Shown one piece after another: positions 7,065 to 12,739 of a stretch of 12,739 nt of DNA (the stretch's first letter is position 1; each line of letters begins with the position of its first letter). The DNA is from JAHEJB01 sp037969195 (GTDB lineage Bacteria; Bacteroidota; Rhodothermia; Rhodothermales; Rubricoccaceae), in the NCBI GenBank assembly GCA_037969195.1, contig JBBKWZ010000299.1:1-12739 (forward strand), in the 5' to 3' direction. A program made the position numbers and the translations under genes. The notes beneath the pieces were generated by a model. The model ran no database searches. It worked only from the letters and a program-made list of their open reading frames with translations, and was not told the DNA's origin.

Positions 7065-7093
7065 AAATTAGCGGGACGGATGACACCCGTCAA
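7065..7093 (-). promoter_or_regulatory. Candidate sigma70-like promoter of the carA operon
   Basis: On the minus strand TTGACG (7093-7088), a 17-base spacer and TAATTT (7070-7065) match a sigma70-type promoter: five of six at -35, and the key T, A and final T at -10. The start would fall near 7058-7055, giving a leader of about 165 bases to the carA ATG and a terminated transcript of about 150 bases. The rest of the 325-base gap 6893-7217 up to the TonB gene shows no other gene. Confidence 0.55.
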
Positions 7094-7217
7094 GGCACCT
7101 TCGTTGTCTTCACGTGGATCGCTCTTTGCCTGCCAGCTGGATCCGTCCGTGCGTATTCTTTCGGATTGTTTTCGTTGTGAGAAGGCGCGAAGACCCAACT
7201 TCCACCGTTTTGAGTGC

Positions 7218-7961
7218 ATGAGCCGCTCTCTACCACTATTGGCTAACCGACGAGAGACCATGCGAGTTCGCGGGCTTGGCAGTCTTGCTGTCAGTTTGTT
7301 GGTTGTGGTGGGGATGTTCAAATTATGGCCGATCGCAACGGAGAGAAATAGCGACCCGAGGAGCTTTGCGGAGGTTCGCCAGCAGGAGATTATCGAACTC
7401 GAACTGATTGAACCGACCATTCAGAATCAGACCATCCCACCCACTCCACCTCCACTACCCCAGGAATTGACTCTTCCACCCATAGAAGTGCCGGATTCGC
7501 GCGTGATAGAAGAACGCGTCCGCGAGCTTGAAATGTCCCTCCCAAGCCCGAACTCGGTTCCGAACGCGCCGCCGTCGCCGCCGCCCGGCCCAGTCGGACC
7601 TTCGACGCCCCCGCCATCAAGTCCTCCGCCTCAACCCACCTTGGTCAGGCGTCCAGACCGCAGCCCCGTACCCGTTCGTTTCTCCGAGCCAGCTTATCCC
7701 CAGGCCGCTCGCGACGATGGAATTCGTGCCCGCGTGAGAATTGAAGTCTTGGTCGACGAGCTTGGTCGTGTCCAGGAAACTCGCATCACCGAGCGGGTTC
7801 GCATCGGTCGCGGTGACCGGGAAGAGCACGTTGAGTCGCTTCCCTATGGGCTCGATCAGTCGGCGCTGGAGGCTGCTCGCCGCTATCAGTTCCGGCCGGC
7901 AAGGCACGACGGGCGGGCGGTCCAGAGCTACACCACCATTACCTGCAACTTCGGCCTTTAG
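7218..7961 (+). CDS. TonB-family energy transducer
   Basis: TonB proteins span the periplasm and pass energy from the inner-membrane ExbB/ExbD complex to outer-membrane receptors. This 247-residue protein has the expected order: a short cytoplasmic start with RRETMRVRG (11-19), one membrane helix (about 20-38), a proline-rich spacer (about 73-142 with several PPP runs), and a C-terminal TonB domain (about 157-247) starting EPAYPQAARDDGIRARVRIE and including the DELGRV turn and the ALEAARRYQFRPARHDGRAV segment. The ATG at 7218 is chosen because the membrane helix is then N-terminal; the open frame to 7050 adds Cys/Arg-rich residues that do not look like protein. No exbB, exbD or receptor gene is nearby, so its partners are elsewhere. 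Its stop codon overlaps the stop of the convergent kinase gene. A TonB-like protein with another envelope role is possible. Confidence 0.87.
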   Translation: MSRSLPLLANRRETMRVRGLGSLAVSLLVVVGMFKLWPIATERNSDPRSFAEVRQQEIIELELIEPTIQNQTIPPTPPPLPQELTLPPIEVPDSRVIEERVRELEMSLPSPNSVPNAPPSPPPGPVGPSTPPPSSPPPQPTLVRRPDRSPVPVRFSEPAYPQAARDDGIRARVRIEVLVDELGRVQETRITERVRIGRGDREEHVESLPYGLDQSALEAARRYQFRPARHDGRAVQSYTTITCNFGL

Positions 7962-8629
7962 GCACCGAAATCCAGTTGCATCGTGGTCGGCGGATTGAAA
8001 TGCGCGGTGGCAGAAGGTGGATGCGCAATCTGCCGAACGAGTTCATTAAAGTGTCCGGGCTGACCTACAAAATCGATTTGCGTGGCGTTGATGATGAGCA
8101 GCGGACTCTTGATGTAACGGAAGAAATATCGATCATACGCATCCGATAACTCCGTGATGTACGCACGATCCATGTTGGCCTCGTAGCTCCTGCCCCGAAG
8201 CGAAATATTATGCATGAGGCGGTCAACCGATGCCTGTAAATACACAACCAGATCCGGTGCGGGAGCGTTCGGCTCCATCAGACCAAAGAGGCTTTCGTAT
8301 AACTTGAGCTCATCCCCCGAAAGGTTCACATGAGCAAAGATGCGATCCTTCTCAAACATGTAATCCGCGATGACGGATTGTTGAAAGAGATCACGTGTCG
8401 CAAAGGTCTTCTGCTGTCGGAACCGACTGGCTAGAAACGACAACTGCGTCTGAAATGCCCAGCGCTCGGGGTCCTCGTAGAAGTGCTGGAGGAAAGGATT
8501 TTCGTCAAACTCCTCCAGCACCAGTCGTGCCCCCGAACTCTCCGCCAGCATCTGCGCCAAGGTGGATTTCCCGGCGCCAATCACGCCTTCGACGGCGATA
8601 TAGCGGAGACGATCGGGAAACTGATTCAT
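7958..8629 (-). CDS. Deoxynucleoside kinase
   Basis: Enzymes of this family phosphorylate deoxynucleosides (dA, dG or dC) in the salvage route to dNTPs. The 223-residue protein has the P-loop GVIGAGKST (15-23), the LEEF acidic motif with Glu39/Glu40 (catalytic base region), DYMFEKDRIFA (89-99, the DRS-like motif) and the lid arginines in LRGRSYE (144-150). Length is usual for bacterial dAK/dGK-type enzymes; thymidylate kinase is less likely given the DYMFEKDRIFA motif. Substrate choice cannot be read from sequence. The ATG at 8629 shares its A with the TGA stop of folK (TGATG), which suggests translational coupling; a TTG one codon upstream is the other option. The last bases overlap the TonB gene stop on the other strand. 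After residue 205 the tail (PPSATAHFNPPTT) is low complexity. Confidence 0.9.
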   Translation of the reverse strand: MNQFPDRLRYIAVEGVIGAGKSTLAQMLAESSGARLVLEEFDENPFLQHFYEDPERWAFQTQLSFLASRFRQQKTFATRDLFQQSVIADYMFEKDRIFAHVNLSGDELKLYESLFGLMEPNAPAPDLVVYLQASVDRLMHNISLRGRSYEANMDRAYITELSDAYDRYFFRYIKSPLLIINATQIDFVGQPGHFNELVRQIAHPPSATAHFNPPTTMQLDFGA

Positions 8630-9171
8630 CAATCCAGTCTAGTGTCTAGCTCCAATCGATGCGTGGTACGCTCAACGCGCATCGTGTCGGAGCAGCGTTC
8701 CAGAAGATCGGAAACCGTCGCGCCATCTGCACCCGGCACAACCAGATTGTGGACAAGATCTGACAACGGCTGTAAAACAAATCGTCGTTCGGCCATTCGC
8801 GGATGAGGAACGGTCAGGTCCTGAGATTCTTTGACTTCGTCGCCAAAGATCAGAAGATCCATATCAATAGACCGCGAACTCCAATCCTCTGCGACGGGAT
8901 CACGCCCAGCTTCAATCTCGATCATTTTCAAGGCGCGGAGGAATTCATCGGCGGACAAACTCGTCTGAACCTGAACAACGGCGTTCAGGTGATCTGGTTG
9001 GGAATCTTGCGCAGGTAGGGTGTGCGCTTCCGTCTCGTAGATGCTGGAGATTCGTTCGACGCGAATATCGTCCGCCTCGCTCAATGCGTGGATGGCGGCA
9101 CGAATTTGCCCAAGTCGGTCGCCAATGTTGCTCCCCATCCCCACGAACGCAGTAACTAGCTCCATTGCCAT
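8629..9171 (-). CDS. folK: 2-amino-4-hydroxy-6-hydroxymethyldihydropteridine diphosphokinase (HPPK)
   Basis: FolK transfers pyrophosphate from ATP to 6-hydroxymethyl-dihydropterin, the step before dihydropteroate synthase in folate synthesis. The 180-residue protein shows the family pattern: VGMGSNIGDR (10-19), SSIYETEAH (42-50), HLNAVVQVQT (61-70), and the signature DWSSRSIDMDLLIFGDE (96-112) with the two magnesium-binding Asp residues 103 and 105, then LTVPHPRMAERRFVLQPL (119-136). It is a little longer than E. coli HPPK (159) owing to a C-terminal extension past 145. The ATG at 9171 directly follows the folB stop codon (TAA then ATG); a second ATG two codons later would give MELVTAFVG. folB, folK and the kinase form one tight operon. 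Confidence 0.95.
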   Translation of the reverse strand: MAMELVTAFVGMGSNIGDRLGQIRAAIHALSEADDIRVERISSIYETEAHTLPAQDSQPDHLNAVVQVQTSLSADEFLRALKMIEIEAGRDPVAEDWSSRSIDMDLLIFGDEVKESQDLTVPHPRMAERRFVLQPLSDLVHNLVVPGADGATVSDLLERCSDTMRVERTTHRLELDTRLD

Positions 9172-9546
9172 TTACCCTGATTCTCGCGACGCACGGTATG
9201 TAACATCCGCACGATCACAAGGGCCGCCGACTGGTGGATTCGGTTTTCGCACGGTGACCTCGACGCGCAATACTTCGGGGTAGTGGTTGAGCACTTCGTG
9301 GGCAATCGTGTACGCGATTTTTTCAATCAGATAGAACTTGTTGCTCAGCATCACTTCGCTGATAAACGCATAGACGCGTTCGTAGTCAACCGTTTTTGTG
9401 AGATCGTCGGCAACAGCGGCAGCGTCTACGTCGAGGTCCATCGCAACGTCCACCTCAAAGCGCCCTCCAATGCGGTGTTCCTCTTGCATAACGCCATGGT
9501 GGGCGTAGAAAACGGCGTTGACAAGACGGACGGTTGCGGGCATCAT
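9172..9546 (-). CDS. folB: Dihydroneopterin aldolase
   Basis: FolB cleaves 7,8-dihydroneopterin to 6-hydroxymethyl-dihydropterin and glycolaldehyde, supplying the substrate of the adjacent FolK. The 124-residue length is typical. Diagnostic features: FYAHHGVMQEEHRIGGRFEVDV (13-34) with the conserved Glu22, TVDYERVY (52-59), LIEKIAYTIA (73-82) with the substrate-binding Glu75, and VRKPNPPVGG (99-108) with the catalytic Lys101. Two ATG codons in tandem begin the gene (9546 and 9543). It lies 51 bases after the haem lipoprotein gene and abuts folK with no gap. Confidence 0.95.
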   Translation of the reverse strand: MMPATVRLVNAVFYAHHGVMQEEHRIGGRFEVDVAMDLDVDAAAVADDLTKTVDYERVYAFISEVMLSNKFYLIEKIAYTIAHEVLNHYPEVLRVEVTVRKPNPPVGGPCDRADVTYRASRESG

Positions 9547-9597
9547 TGAATGGTTGAAGGGTGAAATTCGAACGGCGACTATTCCAACGAGCTACGT

Positions 9598-10578
9598 TCA
9601 GAGTCCGAGACTCTCTAAAAGGGCAAGGTTCTCCTCCGATATAGCTCCCGCTTCTCGGTCTGCGATGAGGTTAGCGGTGAAGAGCGTAGCATAAAGGCCG
9701 AGCACGCCATCACTTCGTTTCGCATGCTCGTTAAGAAGCGAGACGAGCTCGGCGTTGCGAAGGTTTTCGTTAACGTACAACGCACGTCGACCATCTGGTC
9801 CATCTGGAGCCTCAGCGGGAAAGCTCTTTTCGGGGTCAAACGTCCGTTGCCCAAGGTGGCAGCCGGTGCATTGAATAGGAGCCCGCAGTTCGCGAGGACC
9901 GGTTGATGTATGCGTAGTCAAGCGGCCGGCTACATCGTAGACGGCGAAATCCCAGAACCCATCCGGGCGACGTCGCTTGACGGTTGTTTCAAGCACGCGG
10001 TTACCATCCAGATGTTCGCCGATGATGAGCGTGCCAGGATCATAGATGATCTGATTGTCATGCTCCCGATAACCCAACAAAGCGTCTCGGAGAGCGCCTT
10101 CAGGCACGAAAACGCGTCGCCTCGCTTCCGTCATTACACCATCCATGTCGACGGAAAACCAAGCCGGATCGGTTGTACCCCAAGTCGAAGGATACACTGA
10201 TCGAACCTCGTTCAGTGTCGGGAATAGTTGTCTTGCCTCGGCGTATGTCGTTTCGATAAAATCCTCAAACTCATCCCAGCCAATTTCTCCGTTGCCATCC
10301 GCGTCATTTAAAGCATCGCGAAACGCAGAATCGAGCAGTTGCGGATTTATCGCTGGCCCACCGTCTAAAATCAAGAGCCCGGACTCGACAGGGTCGCCAC
10401 CATCGGGTGATACGTACCCCCCGAGATAGTAGGTAAGAAGTCGGGCTGCGTTACTTTTGTCCAGATTGACGGGTACGTGGGTGGCTGTCGTAACGTCAAG
10501 CGGGACCGATCGTCCACATCCAGAAATGGAAAGGCCGAGAGCCAACACAGCGAACGCTGTCCGTGCAACCGAGCGCAT
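9598..10578 (-). CDS. Lipoprotein with an EF-hand and one c-type haem motif
   Basis: The 326-residue product starts with a lipoprotein signal (MRSVARTAFAVLALGLSISGC; lipobox ISGC, Cys21). A canonical EF-hand loop lies at 92-103 (D-A-D-G-N-G-E-I-G-W-D-E), with all calcium ligands in place, and a single CxxCH haem-attachment motif at 237-241 (CTGCH), with the haem-bearing segment followed by FDPEKSFP. It is thus predicted to be a periplasmic, membrane-tethered c-type haem protein that also binds calcium. No Met follows the CxxCH, so the sixth haem ligand is either His285 or absent. I recognise no named family. The start at 10578 is picked because it places the lipobox correctly; an in-frame ATG at 10683 would add 35 residues before the signal peptide. 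It heads the folB-folK-kinase operon, a pairing with no obvious functional logic. Confidence 0.8.
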   Translation of the reverse strand: MRSVARTAFAVLALGLSISGCGRSVPLDVTTATHVPVNLDKSNAARLLTYYLGGYVSPDGGDPVESGLLILDGGPAINPQLLDSAFRDALNDADGNGEIGWDEFEDFIETTYAEARQLFPTLNEVRSVYPSTWGTTDPAWFSVDMDGVMTEARRRVFVPEGALRDALLGYREHDNQIIYDPGTLIIGEHLDGNRVLETTVKRRRPDGFWDFAVYDVAGRLTTHTSTGPRELRAPIQCTGCHLGQRTFDPEKSFPAEAPDGPDGRRALYVNENLRNAELVSLLNEHAKRSDGVLGLYATLFTANLIADREAGAISEENLALLESLGL

Positions 10579-10805
10579 CGAGCCGAACACGATTAGACCG
10601 ACGGTTTCGGCGTACCGACGCGTTTTGGTCTTTGAGTCGCCAGTAGATGCCGGAACGACGAATGTAGGATGTACGAGGTGCATTTAGTTGTGAAGGAGCG
10701 GTCCTTGCGTGCGGGGTACCTGAGTTAATTCGTTTCGACCAAAAATAGTCTCGCGGAATAGCAGCCCAGGCATCTATTTGCCGTCGCCTCTGGTCTTGGC
10801 TCGGT

Positions 10806-11474
10806 TTGGAACAGGCATTGCCAGATGTAGATGGTGGCGCGTTTTCGTGCCCTAATCCGCCAACTAGACCGCTTCGCGTTACAGTTTTGCCCTCACTGAT
10901 TTCATCTGGCCCTCCCCTTACGAGTCGCGCCATCCTATTGGTTGGTGGAATGGCACTTTTCTGCCTCGCCATGCTCACGGCGCTGATCTTTGAATCAGGA
11001 GCGAAGACGGACGCCTCTCAGCTCCAGTTGGACGTTCCATCAGAACAGACAAACGGGCAGAATTCGACGAATGACGAAGACCTTACGGCGGATTCTCCGA
11101 CCGGGCGCAACAGTGCCGTATTTGCCGCCGAGTCGCACCCGATCCCATCGGGCATGATCACGGCCCTTGAACAGGCGGCAGAAGAACCGCTAGATGTTGA
11201 ACTAAGCCGCCTGCTGGATGCAATTCAGCGGGGCTTTGGAGAGTCCAGCGCGCAGATCGCCCCCACCCTTCGCCCCTACGCTTACCGCCTAGCCGGTCGC
11301 ATGAATATCCGACCGGGCGCATTCCGAATTCGTGTTGCCGCTCCCAACGAAGAGCTCGCGGTTGCACGGACCGAAGTACTTGCACGCCTATTCGAATCGG
11401 CTGGAGTTGCCTCCAATCGGCTCACATTTATGCCCCGTTCGGGCATCCACAGCCTGACGGCTGAACCAGCTTAA
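10806..11474 (+). CDS. Membrane-anchored protein, possibly with a degenerate OmpA-like C-terminal domain
   Basis: The frame opens with TTG at 10806 and encodes up to 222 residues: a polar N-terminus, one membrane helix (about 41-63, RAILLVGGMALFCLAMLTALIF), a low-complexity Asn/Asp/Thr/Ser linker (66-108) and a folded-looking C-terminus (116-222). The last part, with FRIRVAAPNEELAVARTEVLARLFESAGVASNRLTF (173-208), recalls the OmpA-family helix-strand order (LS..RA..V...L...GV...R), but the usual Asp and Arg that bind diaminopimelate are not evident, so the assignment is weak. The true start is uncertain: TTG at 10887 or ATG at 10950 would also work, the last cutting the helix. It is followed after 28 bases by the coiled-coil gene, probably in one operon, and diverges from the haem lipoprotein; positions 10579-10805 hold no gene I can support. 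Confidence 0.68.
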   Translation: MEQALPDVDGGAFSCPNPPTRPLRVTVLPSLISSGPPLTSRAILLVGGMALFCLAMLTALIFESGAKTDASQLQLDVPSEQTNGQNSTNDEDLTADSPTGRNSAVFAAESHPIPSGMITALEQAAEEPLDVELSRLLDAIQRGFGESSAQIAPTLRPYAYRLAGRMNIRPGAFRIRVAAPNEELAVARTEVLARLFESAGVASNRLTFMPRSGIHSLTAEPA

Positions 11475-11502
11475 TTCATTTCTCCGCCAAATCGCATTCG
11501 CC

Positions 11503-12739
11503 ATGTTCATTCTAGGCAGCGTACTTACAAACCTGATTCTTGCCGTTTCGCTGATTCTCGCAGCGGCTGTGGCAGGTCTTATGGCCTTCCACTATGCCAA
11601 AGCCAAGCTCCGCGAGCGCCAAGGGTACGTCTACGATCCGGAAACGGAGACGTTAGAGGATGACGCCGCGGGAATGGAGCAGCGTGCGAAGAGTGCAGAC
11701 GAGATCGCGCAAATTCGTTTGCGTATCGAAACGCTGATGGAACAGCAGCAGATGGCGTCAGAGACACAGAATCAGCACCTCGGCCAGAAACTGGATGAAA
11801 TCCGCACGCACATGGGGCAGCAGGACATGAAGATGGACGGCCTCAAGAGTGAGCTGCGTCACGAGATTCGCAGTCGCGATTCTGAACTTGGTGAACTTCG
11901 CCAACAGCTCGCATCAGCTCTCGATTCCTTTTGGAAAGCGATGCCTGCGCTTCCTGAAGGAGAGAGTCCTGGAACGGCCCTCGCATTACCTCCTGCTTCG
12001 AAATCCTCCGTCGAACCTACCGCCGGGGTCTCTATGGATTCTATTGAGTCGCAAACCATCGAGGTCACGGAGGCTGAAGTACTCGAGTCCATCTCCGAAC
12101 TAACGACCGAAGACGCTGCGACTTCGGAAATCTCGTACGTAGACATTGAGCCGGACACGACGACCTCTTCCCTCCCTCCGATGGAGCCTGAGACAGTCAC
12201 ATATTCGGCCATTGATGTCGATCCAGACATTGCTGAGTTCGATTCCAAGCCGACAATCGCAACGTTCGAACCCATCGAGCCGGCATTTGCTCCGTTCAAT
12301 CTGATCGAGCCAGAGCCTGACGCTTTCGCTTTCGATCTTGATTCCGAGCCAGCGGAAGCGACAGTCGCTCCGTTCGAGCCGATGGCAATGCCGGATCCCT
12401 CCGCGGAGTCTGAACATCCTATCGAAGAATCTGAAATGGAAGCTGCCAGCTCAACGTTTGCGCCGATAGAGCCGACAGCGCCGATCTACTCCCCCGAGGA
12501 CCTGGAGCCTATCCGCAGCGACTTCGATCTGGAACCTGCTGAGGCGACGTTCGAACCCTTCGAACCAACGACGACGTTCGTGGCGTCCGAAGAACTGGAG
12601 CCAATCTCCGCGGACTTCTCTGCACAGTCAGCTGACGCGACGTTAGAACCCTTCGAGCCCGCACTGCCTTCATTCGCTCCCTTAAATTCGGAGGCAGTCC
12701 ATTCCGACGCCGATTCGGAACCAGACTACGCGGCGTTCG
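11503..12739 (+). CDS. Membrane-anchored coiled-coil protein with acidic FEPxEP repeats (partial)
   Basis: The frame is open from the ATG at 11503 to the window end: 412 codons with no stop. Residues about 3-28 form an N-terminal membrane helix, followed by a basic turn (YAKAKLRERQG). Residues about 55-145 are rich in Gln, Glu, Leu and Arg with heptad-like spacing (ADEIAQIRLRIETLME, LDEIRTHMGQQDMKMDGLKSELRHEIRSR), a likely coiled coil. From about 165 onward the chain is a low-complexity acidic region rich in Glu, Pro, Asp, Ala, Thr and Phe, with no Cys. In it a motif of the form T/S-aromatic or aliphatic-x-P-x-E-P recurs with a period of about 31 residues. No family is recognised. The layout suggests a membrane-tethered spacer or scaffold, perhaps bound to partners through its Phe-Glu-Pro motifs; this is inference. 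It follows the OmpA-like gene by 28 bases. Confidence 0.78.
   Translation, partial: MFILGSVLTNLILAVSLILAAAVAGLMAFHYAKAKLRERQGYVYDPETETLEDDAAGMEQRAKSADEIAQIRLRIETLMEQQQMASETQNQHLGQKLDEIRTHMGQQDMKMDGLKSELRHEIRSRDSELGELRQQLASALDSFWKAMPALPEGESPGTALALPPASKSSVEPTAGVSMDSIESQTIEVTEAEVLESISELTTEDAATSEISYVDIEPDTTTSSLPPMEPETVTYSAIDVDPDIAEFDSKPTIATFEPIEPAFAPFNLIEPEPDAFAFDLDSEPAEATVAPFEPMAMPDPSAESEHPIEESEMEAASSTFAPIEPTAPIYSPEDLEPIRSDFDLEPAEATFEPFEPTTTFVASEELEPISADFSAQSADATLEPFEPALPSFAPLNSEAVHSDADSEPDYAAF
12169..12739 (+). repeat. Degenerate ~93-base (31-residue) tandem repeat inside the partial gene
   Basis: Motif starts fall at residues 223, 254, 287, 318, 349 and 380 of the protein, that is at 12169, 12262, 12361, 12454, 12547 and 12640. 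Spacings are 31, 33, 31, 31 and 31 residues. The units begin SLPPMEP, TFEPIEP, TVAPFEP, TFAPIEP, TFEPFEP and TLEPFEP, and several end with EPAEA, ADA or similar before the next T. DNA copies have diverged, which points to an old duplication kept by selection rather than a recent slippage event. The array continues to the window edge. Confidence 0.72.

Noticed and set aside
7050..7217. 56-codon upstream extension of the TonB gene
   Set aside because: Arg- and Cys-rich without hydrophobic pattern; it would bury the N-terminal membrane helix and overlaps the carA promoter region.
7439..7645. Proline-codon-rich DNA that looks repetitive
   Set aside because: It is the normal proline-rich periplasmic spacer of a TonB protein, not a DNA repeat array or CRISPR.
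9555..9585. TTCGAAT resembling a tRNA T-loop, read on the minus strand between the haem lipoprotein and folB
   Set aside because: Flanking bases do not pair into a T-stem, and there is no room or match for acceptor, D or anticodon arms in the 51-base gap.
10579..10683. 35-codon upstream extension of the haem lipoprotein from an ATG at 10683
   Set aside because: The lipoprotein signal peptide needs to be at the N-terminus; the ATG at 10578 places it properly.
10693..10706. AAGGA-GCGG-TCCTT hairpin upstream of the haem lipoprotein
   Set aside because: Only a 5-bp A/T-rich-ended stem with no T tract; expected by chance at this length.

Overview
The window reads as ordinary chromosomal DNA of a Gram-negative bacterium, most likely a Bacteroidota/Rhodothermota member (Rhodothermia-like). 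This assignment is inference from recalled family traits: a CarB that stops before the C-terminal allosteric domain, a pilin-like protein with a hydrophobic N-terminus followed by a GGGSGSF motif, a TonB with an MSRS...RRETMR-type N-terminus, two lipobox lipoproteins, and start codons that mostly lack a clear Shine-Dalgarno sequence. There are no rRNA or tRNA genes, insertion sequences, phage genes or CRISPR arrays that I can see.

Layout. Positions 1-90 (-) hold the N-terminus of a lipoprotein cut by the window edge. It diverges from a small pilin-like membrane protein (316-738, +). A type II NADH dehydrogenase (819-2156, -) follows, with a 49-residue predicted membrane protein diverging from it (2307-2456, +). 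Next comes the carbamoyl-phosphate synthase operon on the minus strand: carA (5768-6892), a 73-residue protein of unknown function (5502-5723), and carB (2623-5454). The carA leader (6893-7093) carries a good sigma70-like promoter, a 23-codon leader ORF and a strong intrinsic terminator whose U8 tract ends 11 bases before the carA start codon. This looks like a translation-coupled attenuator. A TonB-family protein (7218-7961, +) diverges from it and meets, tail to tail with a 4-base overlap, a minus-strand operon. Read in its own direction, that operon is a haem/EF-hand lipoprotein (9598-10578), folB (9172-9546), folK (8629-9171) and a deoxynucleoside kinase (7958-8629), the last three touching or overlapping. 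Diverging from it on the plus strand are a membrane-anchored, possibly OmpA-like protein (10806-11474) and a membrane-anchored coiled-coil protein with an acidic 31-residue repeat (11503 to the window end).

Functional themes. Carbamoyl phosphate feeds pyrimidine and arginine synthesis; folB/folK and the deoxynucleoside kinase supply folate and dNTP precursors; NDH-2 feeds the quinone pool; TonB and the lipoproteins serve the envelope. The most interesting regulatory structure is the carA leader. Because CarB lacks the domain that binds UMP, IMP and ornithine in the E. coli enzyme, transcriptional attenuation may carry much of the control. The most unusual protein is the partial repeat protein at the right edge.
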